This document shows positions 53,821 to 61,519 of a DNA stretch of 64,000 bases, piece by piece. The notes under the pieces are model-generated. The model did no database searches. It saw only the letters and a list, made by a program, of their open reading frames with translations, and had not been told where the DNA came from. This DNA comes from Paracoccaceae bacterium (lineage in GTDB: Bacteria > Pseudomonadota > Alphaproteobacteria > Rhodobacterales > Rhodobacteraceae). The translations under genes were made by a program, and so were the position numbers. The stretch spans positions 1 to 64,000 of the forward strand of contig JANSXZ010000017.1 of the NCBI GenBank assembly GCA_024742705.1, read 5' to 3'. Within the stretch, counting starts at the first letter, position 1, and each line of letters starts with the position of its first letter.

Positions 53821-55214
53821 CCGGCGGCCAGGATCCGGGGCAGGTTCTGTGCCGCCTGTGCGGTCAACGGGCCGATTTCGCCCAGAAGCGCCAGTTTTTC
53901 GGTATCTTCCGCGCCGATGCCGGCCAGCAGATGGGTGCCCGCGTTCAGCCGGCAGCTTTCGATCCACGACTTGATGCCCGGCACCTGCGACCACTGGTAC
54001 TGATTGGCCATCCCGGTCAGCTGCACGGCGAGGAATTCTGCCACCGTGTCATGGAAATTGGTGATCCGCGTGCAGCGGCGCAACATCTCCGCATCATCGA
54101 CGGTGGCCTCCATATGCGCGATCAGCGCGGCGCTGAACAGCGGTTGGAACGGGCGGATCATGACCACGTTGATCGTGTCGCCGTCGAACACCGGCGGCTG
54201 TTCGGCGAGGTTCAGCTTGACGCCGGCGCTGGCGGTGCAATCTATGAACAGCCGGCCGTCGCCTGTGGCGATCGTGCCTTGTTCCAGCTCGATCCTTTCG
54301 GGTGTGATGCCGGTCACGCGGCCCTTGCGGATGACGTCGCGCACCTGCCGCAGCGCCGCGACCTCGGCCAGCGATGCAACCGCCGCATGGTGGCGGTCGG
54401 GCCAGACCTGCGGGTCGATGCGGTGCCACAGGCCGGCCTTTTCCATGTTGGCGCAATGCTCGGCCACGGTTTCGGCGCGCGACAGGCTGATCAGTTCGGC
54501 GCGCGCGCCGCGGATCGTCGGAAAGAAGAAATCGCGGTGCGGCACCACGTTTTCGCGTTGGAAAATCCAGAAATCGTTGGGCCGCACCCACGAGATGCGC
54601 GCCGGCTCGATGCCTCGGCCCAGCAGCCAGATCACCGTATCCATCGCCGTCTTGCCAGCGCCCAGAACACAGAAGCTTTCATGATCTGGGGCGTGGCGGG
54701 CGATGTCGTTGGGCGCCACGCAGCCTACGCCGGGGGCCACATCGAAATTGCGCCGGTGCGTCGCCGGCACCCGCCCCAGATCGCCCCAGAAGCCTGCATC
54801 GACCAGCTTCCGGCGGATCTTCACATCGGTCACCGCTCCGGACACGCGCGAGCGGATTTGCCCCTGGCCCAGATATTCCGACATCGGGAAATACCGCACC
54901 CGCCCACTGGGCAGATAGGTGTTTTCCATCAGGTCGGCATAGTAATGCAGGATCTCGGATTTTCCGGCCATCTCGGGCAGGCCCCGGTTCAGACCGTCCG
55001 CGCACATGCGGTCGTGGCCCAGCATCCGCGAGGGCACCCCGTAAAACCCCGATGACTGGTGCAGCCGCACGAAAGGGTAGGCATCGTTCCAGTGCCCGCC
55101 CGGTGCATCGTTGCGATCGACGATGGCCACGGTTGCATCGGTTTCGTGAAACATCACGTCGAGAAAGGCCATGCCGGAAGCGCCCGCTCCGACAATGAGA
55201 TAGTCCACCTCCAA
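53817..55214 (-). CDS. FAD/NAD(P)-binding oxidoreductase (flavin monooxygenase-like)
   Basis: A 465-residue flavoprotein starting with the FAD fold VDYLIVGAGASGMAFLDVMF, then a GGHWNDAYPFVRLHQSSGFYG block and a second nucleotide fold near SFCVLGAGKTAMDTVIWLLGRG. These fit the two-dinucleotide architecture of flavin monooxygenases and related enzymes. The start is placed at TTG 55214 because AGGAGAG lies 6 bases before it. An ATG at 55250 would add 12 residues with no ribosome site. Substrate unknown. It is convergent with the TIGR03084-type gene and 87 bases from the small membrane protein gene. Confidence 0.78.
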   Translation of the reverse strand: MEVDYLIVGAGASGMAFLDVMFHETDATVAIVDRNDAPGGHWNDAYPFVRLHQSSGFYGVPSRMLGHDRMCADGLNRGLPEMAGKSEILHYYADLMENTYLPSGRVRYFPMSEYLGQGQIRSRVSGAVTDVKIRRKLVDAGFWGDLGRVPATHRRNFDVAPGVGCVAPNDIARHAPDHESFCVLGAGKTAMDTVIWLLGRGIEPARISWVRPNDFWIFQRENVVPHRDFFFPTIRGARAELISLSRAETVAEHCANMEKAGLWHRIDPQVWPDRHHAAVASLAEVAALRQVRDVIRKGRVTGITPERIELEQGTIATGDGRLFIDCTASAGVKLNLAEQPPVFDGDTINVVMIRPFQPLFSAALIAHMEATVDDAEMLRRCTRITNFHDTVAEFLAVQLTGMANQYQWSQVPGIKSWIESCRLNAGTHLLAGIGAEDTEKLALLGEIGPLTAQAAQNLPRILAAG

Positions 55215-55301
55215 GGTCGCTCTCCTGTGCAGCGCGGTTGCCGGCGACATTAGCCGCAGACGCGGCGCGCTGACAAGCGGCCAATGACGGCCATGGCGGT
55301 T

Positions 55302-55652
55302 TCAGATATTGGCGGCGATCAGCCAGATGGCCAGCGCCGCCTCGATCCCGCCGAACAGCAGAACCTTGCCCCGCGGCGGAGCGTCGAGGATCAGCGAAAC
55401 AACCCGGCCCGCCGCCGCGCCGGCGAAGGCAAAGCCGATCATCGCATACCCCAGCGGCGCATCCAGCCACAGCGCGGCGGCGCCCGCCACCACGAACAGC
55501 CCGCCGACCGAGGCACGCATTTCGCTCAGCCCCATGTTCGATCCCTGCGGCGCCAGATCCAGCGCGGCAGCGGTATAGCGCGGCGCGACAAAGCCGAAGA
55601 GGCCGAAGCCAACGGTCAGCAGGGCCGCGAAGATGTTCAGTGCATCAACCAT
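55302..55652 (-). CDS. DUF4345-like small membrane protein
   Basis: A 116-residue protein with four hydrophobic helices (near 5-25, 45-63, 68-85, 95-113). The pattern LGFGLFGFVAPRYT...GLSEMRASVGGLFVVAGAAALWL with a charged SEMRA turn resembles the DUF4345 family of inner-membrane proteins. Function is unknown. The ATG at 55652 is where the first helix begins; the open frame to 55823 is not used. It is divergent from the M23 lipoprotein gene. Confidence 0.7.
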   Translation of the reverse strand: MVDALNIFAALLTVGFGLFGFVAPRYTAAALDLAPQGSNMGLSEMRASVGGLFVVAGAAALWLDAPLGYAMIGFAFAGAAAGRVVSLILDAPPRGKVLLFGGIEAALAIWLIAANI

Positions 55653-55761
55653 GCGTCTGACATAACGCAACCGCCCCGCAAGGCAACCGCGACGGACCGC
55701 CGTAGCCGGATCTGCTAGGTTGCTGGGCGCGCAAGGATGCCCAGGCGGGAGGGCCGGGAAG

Positions 55762-56370
55762 ATGAGGATCGCGACAGTCATCGCCATTGGCCTGGCACTG
55801 GCCGGATGCGACGGCATTGACATGCCGGGCCGCGCCGACGGCTATAACCCGCATTCGGCCCATGCGATCTCGATTCACATGCCGCCGAATGCCAATTTCA
55901 TCTCGCAGAATTTTCAGCCCGCCATCGAACGCGGCCCCAGCGGACATCTGGGCATGGACGTCTGGGGCAAGATCCGCACGCCGATCCTGGCGGCGATGGC
56001 CGGACGCGTCAGCGCCAGCTTCTACGATCCGATGTATGGTAACCAGATCGTGGTGGATCACGGCATCGCGCCGGACGGGCGGCGGTTGGTGACGGCGTAC
56101 AAGCACCTCAAGACCGCCGGCGTCGTCGAAGGCGACCGCGTTGCGCGGGGTCAGCAGATCGGCACGATGGGCGCGACCGGGCTGTTGGGGATGATGGTGC
56201 ATCTGCATTTCGAGGTGCAGCGCAGCACGCGCGACGGGCGTCTGGTGGCGGAAGATCCGCATCTTTACTGGCTGGACGGGCCTGGCCGGGTTACCTGCCA
56301 CGACCCTGCGCGCGGCACAGCCGGCGACGCCGAATTCCTGCTGACCTATCCGGTGATCTGCGGCGGTTGA
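55762..56370 (+). CDS. M23-family (LytM-like) peptidase lipoprotein
   Basis: A 202-residue envelope protein with a lipoprotein leader (IAIGLALAGC, Cys16). Its LytM fold shows the zinc ligands His62 and Asp66 in GHLGMDVWG and the catalytic pair His147/His149 in MVHLHFEVQ, with His115 between. All four positions are present, so it may be an active peptidoglycan endopeptidase rather than an activator like EnvC. Length is short, with no coiled coil. GGGAA precedes the ATG. Convergent with the GntR gene, 1 base between stops. Confidence 0.85.
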   Translation: MRIATVIAIGLALAGCDGIDMPGRADGYNPHSAHAISIHMPPNANFISQNFQPAIERGPSGHLGMDVWGKIRTPILAAMAGRVSASFYDPMYGNQIVVDHGIAPDGRRLVTAYKHLKTAGVVEGDRVARGQQIGTMGATGLLGMMVHLHFEVQRSTRDGRLVAEDPHLYWLDGPGRVTCHDPARGTAGDAEFLLTYPVICGG

Positions 56371-56371
56371 T

Positions 56372-57103
56372 TCAGGCGTCGCCGCGGCGCGCGGACAGCA
56401 CGTCGCGGGCAAGGTTCTGGGTTTCGCGCTCGAGATCGCTCAGCCCGGCGTTGGCCGCCGCGCCGTCGCCGGCTTCGATGGCATCGGCAATGCGACCGTG
56501 CAGCGCAGCGATTCCCTCGCGTGAGCGGGCGGTGTAGGTGATCATGTTCATCAGCGGCTGCATCGCCTCGACAGCGCCGGCAAGCTGATAGCTGAGCACC
56601 GGATTGGCGGCCCCATCCACCAGCGCCCGGTGAAACGCCACATCCGAGGCGCAGAACGCCTCGTCGGTCAGGCTGGGGCCGCGCTGGCGCCGGATCTCGC
56701 GGCGCATGGTCGCCAGATGCGCCGCGCCGCGCCGCGCCGCGCTGAGCGGCGCACAGGCCCGTTCCAGCGCAAAGCGCGCCTCGCATGCGGTTTCAAAGCT
56801 GACAGCGTTCATCGACAGCAACAGCGTCGACGTGGTGATCTGCTGGGAGTAGGCGTCCTCGAAGGTGATACGGTTCACGAAGGCCCCGCCGCTGGCGCCG
56901 CGCTGGGTGCGGATCAGCGACTGCGCCGCCAACCTCTTCAGCGCCTCGCGCACTGTCGGCCGCGAGACCTGGAACTGATCTGCCAGCTCCGCTTCGGACG
57001 GCAACCGGGCATCGGCCAGAAGATCGCCCGAAACGATCGCGTCCCTGATCGCCGTGGCGATCTGGGCCGAAAGATCGGCAGGTCGGGCGGTTGCATTTTT
57101 CAT
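56372..57103 (-). CDS. GntR/FadR-family transcriptional regulator, probable regulator of the dmdA operon
   Basis: A 243-residue regulator with an N-terminal winged helix-turn-helix (residues 8-75: AIRDAIVSGDLLADARLPSEAELADQFQVSRPTVREALKRLAAQSLI). The C-terminal FCD-type all-helical domain contains FETACEARFALERACAPLSA and DVAFHRALVDGA. Its ATG at 57103 has the perfect palindrome TTGTCAGACAA directly behind it, so autoregulation is expected and no ribosome site is visible. It is divergent from DUF2182-DUF1326-DinB-dmdA. In Ruegeria pomeroyi a GntR gene also flanks dmdA. The effector is unknown; a DMSP-derived metabolite is a reasonable guess. Confidence 0.88.
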   Translation of the reverse strand: MKNATARPADLSAQIATAIRDAIVSGDLLADARLPSEAELADQFQVSRPTVREALKRLAAQSLIRTQRGASGGAFVNRITFEDAYSQQITTSTLLLSMNAVSFETACEARFALERACAPLSAARRGAAHLATMRREIRRQRGPSLTDEAFCASDVAFHRALVDGAANPVLSYQLAGAVEAMQPLMNMITYTARSREGIAALHGRIADAIEAGDGAAANAGLSDLERETQNLARDVLSARRGDA

Positions 57104-57128
57104 TTGTCAGACAATTAAAAGTCTGACA
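57104..57128. promoter_or_regulatory. GntR-type operator between regulator and dmdA operon
   Basis: TTGTCAGACAA (57104-57114) is a perfect 11-base palindrome of the FadR-subfamily type. TGTCAGAC (57105-57112) and GTCTGACA (57121-57128) also form a perfect 8-bp inverted repeat with an 8-base A/T spacer. The site abuts the GntR start codon and lies 34 bases before the DUF2182 ATG. Confidence 0.75.
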
Positions 57129-57161
57129 TTTGAATTACAAGACCCGACTCGCGGAGCGCGC

Positions 57162-57953
57162 ATGTTTTTTCCTTCATTCCGCAGCATGGCATGGCTGGGC
57201 TTTTTCGTAACGATCCTGCTGGCGTGGGTCTGGCTGTACCGTATGTCGGTGTCGATGGACCTTGACCTGATCGGCCGGCCGGGCGCGATGGGCGCGGCGA
57301 TGCGGGCGATGGATCCGCGAATGCCGATGTATATGCCGATGGCTTCGTTCGGTCCGGTTTTCGCCATGTGGGCGGTCATGATGGCGGCGATGATGCTGCC
57401 GACGATGGTGCCGACGCTGCGCAGCTACGAAGACCTGATGCACAGCGCCGACGGCACCCGCGCGGGATGGTTCGGCGTGCTGACCGGCTATTGCGCCGTC
57501 TGGATCGGCTTTGCGGCCCTGATCGCGGCGGTTCAGCTGGCGTTGCTGTTCGCGGGGGTGATCGACATGCTGGGCATCGCGCGTTCCACGCTGGTGTCGG
57601 CGGGGCTGTTGATCGTCGTGGGCGCGTTCCAGTTCAGCCGCGCCAAGGAGATCTGCCACGGGGTGTGCCACAGCCCGATGATGTATTTCCTGGGCCACTG
57701 GCGCACCGGGTTCGGCGGCGGCCTGCGCATGGGGCTGGGGCTGGGCGCCTATTGCGCCGGATGCTGCTGGGGTTTCATGGCGCTTGGCTTTGTCGGCGGC
57801 GTGATGAGCCTGTTGTGGATGGGCCTGGCGACGCTGTTCATGGTGATCGAGAAACTGCCCCAGATCGGGCACCGCGTGACGAAACCGATGGGTGTTGTCC
57901 TGATCCTCGCGGGGGTCGGGCTGGGCCTGCACAGTATTCTAAAGGGAGGATAG
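57162..57953 (+). CDS. DUF2182 integral membrane protein
   Basis: A 263-residue membrane protein with six to seven hydrophobic segments (near 8-26, 67-82, 104-130, 137-155, 190-210, 213-229, 241-258). It has the DUF2182 patterns FAMWAVMMAAMMLPTMVPTL, Cys/His pairs KEICHGVCHSPM and AYCAGCCWGFMALG, which suggest metal or thiol chemistry in the membrane. The family is described only as predicted metal-binding. It starts after the operator and leads into the DUF1326 gene 3 bases downstream. The role in DMSP use, if any, is unknown. Confidence 0.85.
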   Translation: MFFPSFRSMAWLGFFVTILLAWVWLYRMSVSMDLDLIGRPGAMGAAMRAMDPRMPMYMPMASFGPVFAMWAVMMAAMMLPTMVPTLRSYEDLMHSADGTRAGWFGVLTGYCAVWIGFAALIAAVQLALLFAGVIDMLGIARSTLVSAGLLIVVGAFQFSRAKEICHGVCHSPMMYFLGHWRTGFGGGLRMGLGLGAYCAGCCWGFMALGFVGGVMSLLWMGLATLFMVIEKLPQIGHRVTKPMGVVLILAGVGLGLHSILKGG

Positions 57954-57956
57954 ATC

Positions 57957-58661
57957 ATGGCCACGAACCGACGCCCCGATGCCGACAGGCTGCCCATCAG
58001 CCAGCGCATCGACAGCCGGATGCCCAACCCCAAGCGGCGCGAGATGTCGCCGACAGATTGGGCGATCAAGGGCGAATTGATCCTGAACTGCTCGTGCGAG
58101 CTGTTCTGCCCCTGTGTCGTCAGCCTGGGGGCGCACCCGCCCACCGAAGGCCATTGCCACGCCTGGATGGGCATCATCGTGGATGAAGGGCATTACGAGG
58201 GCGAAGACCTGTCGGGCCTCAATGTCGGGCTTCTGGTCGATATTCCGGGCCGCATGGGCGAGGGCCAGTGGAAGGTGGCGGCCTATGTCGATGAACGGGC
58301 CAGCGGCAAGGCCTATAACGGGCTGCTTCAGATCTTCAGCGGCCAGGCCGGCGGCACCACCGGCCTGTTCACCATGCTTGTCAGCGACATCATCGGCGCC
58401 GAGCGCGCGCCGGTGCAGATCGAACGCGACGGCAAGAAGCGGCGCATCAGCATCGGCCGCAAGATCCAGGGCGAAATCGAGATGATCGCCGGCAAGGACG
58501 ACGATCATCCGGTGATGGTCAGCAATTCCAAGTACTGGATGGGCCCCGACATCATCGTCGCCCGCGGCACCAAATCGAAGGTGCGCGATTACGGGCGGGT
58601 CTGGGATTTCGGCGGCAAGTCGGCCGAGATCTGCCCGATCGACTGGCGCGGGGCAAAATGA
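57957..58661 (+). CDS. DUF1326 domain-containing protein
   Basis: A 234-residue soluble protein. Near residues 42-55 it has the diagnostic LNCSCELFCPC cluster and, soon after, GHCHAWMGI, a Cys/His-rich site that could bind metal. The C-terminal part ends MGPDIIVARGTKSKVRDYGRVWDF. DUF1326 genes often accompany DUF2182 genes, as here with 3 bases between. Its stop overlaps the DinB start by ATGA. Function unknown. Confidence 0.85.
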   Translation: MATNRRPDADRLPISQRIDSRMPNPKRREMSPTDWAIKGELILNCSCELFCPCVVSLGAHPPTEGHCHAWMGIIVDEGHYEGEDLSGLNVGLLVDIPGRMGEGQWKVAAYVDERASGKAYNGLLQIFSGQAGGTTGLFTMLVSDIIGAERAPVQIERDGKKRRISIGRKIQGEIEMIAGKDDDHPVMVSNSKYWMGPDIIVARGTKSKVRDYGRVWDFGGKSAEICPIDWRGAK

Positions 58662-59167
58662 TGATCACGCCGGGGTATTGCGTGGGAATGGCGCGTTACA
58701 ATGCCTGGCAGAACCGTCAGATGGACGCGGCGATGGCATCGCTGCCGCCCGCCGATCTGAACGCGGATCGCGGGGCGTTCTTCGGATCGGTGATGCGCAC
58801 CGCGTCGCATGTGCTGTGGGCCGATCAGGTCTGGATGGCGCGGATGGCGGGAACCGCGCCGCCCGCCGCGCCGGGCACCCAGAGCGACGTGGCCTGGACC
58901 GATCTGCCGACCTGGCGCGAGGACCGCGTGGCGACGGATGCCATGCTGCGCGACTGGGCCGGCGCGCTGGGCGACGCCGATCTTGCGGGGCAGGTGGCGT
59001 GGTATTCGGGCATTCTGGGCAAGGACACGTCGGCGCCCTGCTGGCTGTGCGTGACCCATATGTTCAACCACCAGACCCACCATCGCGGCCAGATTCACGC
59101 TATGCTGACAGCCGCCGGCGCGCAGGCGCCGGTATCGGATCTCGTTTTTATGCCGGAGGACGCCTGA
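58658..59167 (+). CDS. DinB-family protein
   Basis: A 169-residue four-helix-bundle protein of the DinB/YfiT family. Metal-binding His positions are seen in TASHVLWADQVWMARM (near residue 48), and HHRGQIHAML (near 143-148). Members are thiol-dependent transferases or of unknown role. Translation start overlaps the DUF1326 stop (ATGA), and its stop overlaps the dmdA start by one base (TGATG), so it is coupled on both sides. Confidence 0.82.
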   Translation: MMITPGYCVGMARYNAWQNRQMDAAMASLPPADLNADRGAFFGSVMRTASHVLWADQVWMARMAGTAPPAAPGTQSDVAWTDLPTWREDRVATDAMLRDWAGALGDADLAGQVAWYSGILGKDTSAPCWLCVTHMFNHQTHHRGQIHAMLTAAGAQAPVSDLVFMPEDA

Positions 59168-60270
59168 TGGCGCTGATCTCTCCTTCGCGGCGCCTGCGCC
59201 GCACGCCTTTTTCCGATGGTGTCGAAGCCGCCGGTGTCACCGCCTATACGGTTTACAACCACATGCTTCTGCCGACGATGTTCGAAAGCATCGAGGCGGA
59301 TTACCATCACCTGAAGGCGCATGTGCAGGTCTGGGATGTGGCCTGTGAGCGGCAGGTGGAATTGCGCGGCCCCGATGCCGGCCGGCTGGCGCAGATGCTG
59401 ACACCGCGCGACCTGCGCGGAATGCTGCCGGGGCAGTGCTATTACATGCCGATCGTCGACGAGACCGGCGGGATGCTGAACGATCCGGTCGTGGTCAAGC
59501 TGGCCGAGGACCGCTGGTGGATCTCGATCGCCGACAGCGATCTTCTCTATTGGGTCAAGGGGATCGCCAACGGCTACCGGCTGGATGTTCTGGTGGATGA
59601 GCCGGACGTGTCGCCTCTGGCCGTGCAAGGGCCCAAGGCCGACGAGCTGGTGGCGCGTGTCTTCGGTGACGCGGTGCGCGACATCCGGTTTTTCCGCTTC
59701 GGGTGGTTTCAGTTCGAAGGGCGCGATATGGTGATCGCGCGGTCCGGGTATTCCAAGCAGGGCGGATTCGAGATCTATGTCGAGGGGGCGGACATCGGGA
59801 TGCCGCTGTGGAATGCGCTGATGGCGGCCGGAGAGGATTTGCAGGTGCGCGCGGGATGCCCAAATGCCATCGAACGGATCGAGGGCGGGTTGCTGAGCTA
59901 TGGCAACGACATGACCGACGACAACACGCCGCACGAATGCGGGCTGGGCCGGTTCTGCGACACCCAGACGGCGATCGGCTGTATCGGCCGCGATGCGTTG
60001 CTGCGGGTATCGAAGGAGGGGCCGGTACAGCAGATCCGCGCAATCGAGATCCCCGGCGCGCGCGTACCGGCCTGCGACCGGGCCTGGCCGCTGGTGGCGG
60101 GGGCCACGCGGGTGGGCCAGGTGACATCGTCGATCTGGTCGCCCGATCACGAAACGAATGTGGCCATCGGCATGGTGCGGATGACGCATTGGGACGCGGG
60201 TACGCGGCTGGAGGTGATCACCCCCGAGGGAATTCGCAAGGCGGTGGTGCGCGGCGGGTTCTGGGCCTGA
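59167..60270 (+). CDS. dmdA: Dimethylsulfoniopropionate demethylase
   Basis: A 367-residue tetrahydrofolate-dependent DMSP demethylase of the glycine-cleavage T-protein fold. It moves a methyl from DMSP to THF and makes methylmercaptopropionate. The DmdA-specific blocks are SRRLRRTPF, YTVYNHMLLPTMFESIEADYHHLK, VQVWDVACERQVE, WWISIADSDL, VSPLAVQGPKADELVARVFG, and RAGCPNAIERIEGGLLSYGNDMT. Resemblance is strong to Roseobacter and SAR11 DmdA and weaker to ordinary GcvT. It is coupled to the DinB gene upstream. acuI follows 115 bases downstream, with a repeat copy between. Confidence 0.93.
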   Translation: MALISPSRRLRRTPFSDGVEAAGVTAYTVYNHMLLPTMFESIEADYHHLKAHVQVWDVACERQVELRGPDAGRLAQMLTPRDLRGMLPGQCYYMPIVDETGGMLNDPVVVKLAEDRWWISIADSDLLYWVKGIANGYRLDVLVDEPDVSPLAVQGPKADELVARVFGDAVRDIRFFRFGWFQFEGRDMVIARSGYSKQGGFEIYVEGADIGMPLWNALMAAGEDLQVRAGCPNAIERIEGGLLSYGNDMTDDNTPHECGLGRFCDTQTAIGCIGRDALLRVSKEGPVQQIRAIEIPGARVPACDRAWPLVAGATRVGQVTSSIWSPDHETNVAIGMVRMTHWDAGTRLEVITPEGIRKAVVRGGFWA

Positions 60271-60324
60271 GCGACAGCCGGAGCGGGGCCGGGGACCAGT
60301 GGCCCGTGCGGTGCGCGCAAAGGC

Positions 60325-60358
60325 GCCTCCGGCGGGAGTATTTAAGGAACAATGAAGG
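60325..60358 (+). repeat. Dispersed intergenic repeat copy
   Basis: Reads GCCTCCGGCGGGAGTATTTA, then AGGAACAATGAAGG, between dmdA and acuI. The left half equals the copy at 29550 over the first 15 bases. Confidence 0.6.
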
Positions 60359-60385
60359 GCGGAGTATTCCGCGAAAGGAGACAGC

Positions 60386-61372
60386 ATGTTCAAGGCATTG
60401 ATGGTGAACAAGGACGCCGAGACCGGCAAGACCAGCGCGGCGGTCGAGGAGATCGGTATCGACCGTCTGCCGGCGGGCAATGTAACGGTTGCGGTCGAGT
60501 ATTCGACGGTGAACTACAAGGACGGGCTGTGCATCGGGCCGGGCGGCGGCCTGGTGCGGGCCTATCCGCATGTGCCGGGAATCGATTTCGCCGGAACCGT
60601 CGAGGCCTCTGACGATGCGCGGTACGCGCCTGGCGACAAGGTTGTTCTGACCGGATGGCGCGTGGGCGAGGTGCATTGGGGCGGCTATGCGCAAAAGGCG
60701 CGGGTAAAGGCGGATTGGCTGGTGCCTTTGCCCGATGGGTTGGACACGCGTCAGGCGATGGCGGTGGGCACCGCGGGTTTTACCGCGATGCTGGCGGTGA
60801 TGGCGCTGGAGGATCATGGAATCAAGGACGGGCCGGTTCTGGTGACCGGTGCGGCGGGCGGTGTCGGATCGGTGGCGAGCGCGATCCTGGCGAAGCTGGG
60901 ATATGACGTGGCAGGTGTGACCGGACGGCCGGAGACCGCCGATTATCTGCGGTCGCTCGGGGTGACGCAGATCGTCGAGCGCGGCGAGATCAACGAGACG
61001 GTCAAGCGGCCGCTGGAGGCGGAAGCCTGGGGCGGTTGTGTCGATGCCGTGGGCGGGCCAATGCTGGCGCGGGTGCTGGGACAGATGCAATATGGTGCGT
61101 CTGTGGCCGCGGTCGGTCTGGCCGGGGGCGCGGGCCTGCCGGCGACGGTGATCCCGTTCCTGCTGCGGGGCGTCAATCTTCTGGGGATCGACAGCGTGAT
61201 GCAGCCCTATGACAACCGGCTGCGGGCCTGGACGCGGATCGCGCGGGATCTGCCGATGGACAAGTTGGAGGCGATGATCCACCCTGCGGTTCTTTCGGAT
61301 CTGCCCGATCTGGGTGCTGCGATTCTGAAGGGCCAGGTGCAGGGCCGTGTCGTTGTCGATGTGAACGCCTGA
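60386..61372 (+). CDS. acuI: Acrylyl-CoA reductase AcuI
   Basis: A 328-residue zinc-free MDR reductase that converts toxic acryloyl-CoA to propionyl-CoA with NADPH. It matches AcuI/YhdH: MFKALMVNKDAETGKTSAAV at the start, STVNYKDGLCIGPGGGLVRAYPHVPGIDFAGTV, GWRVGEVHWGGYAQ, VLVTGAAGGVGSVASAILAKLGY and RGVNLLGIDSVMQPYDNR. AAAGGAGA precedes the ATG. acuI next to dmdA is the usual Roseobacter arrangement: both deal with DMSP-derived carbon. Confidence 0.93.
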   Translation: MFKALMVNKDAETGKTSAAVEEIGIDRLPAGNVTVAVEYSTVNYKDGLCIGPGGGLVRAYPHVPGIDFAGTVEASDDARYAPGDKVVLTGWRVGEVHWGGYAQKARVKADWLVPLPDGLDTRQAMAVGTAGFTAMLAVMALEDHGIKDGPVLVTGAAGGVGSVASAILAKLGYDVAGVTGRPETADYLRSLGVTQIVERGEINETVKRPLEAEAWGGCVDAVGGPMLARVLGQMQYGASVAAVGLAGGAGLPATVIPFLLRGVNLLGIDSVMQPYDNRLRAWTRIARDLPMDKLEAMIHPAVLSDLPDLGAAILKGQVQGRVVVDVNA

Positions 61373-61519
61373 TCCTGGCGCGATGGCCCCGGGCAACTTG
61401 TGGCGCCATGGCCGGGCAGGGCAGCCGTACCGGCCCGGTTGCAGCGCGGCGCCCTTGCGCGTCGCGTGCAATTGCGATTCAGTGGCCGGCAGAACGGGGC
61501 GATGCGACAGGAGGCGGGC

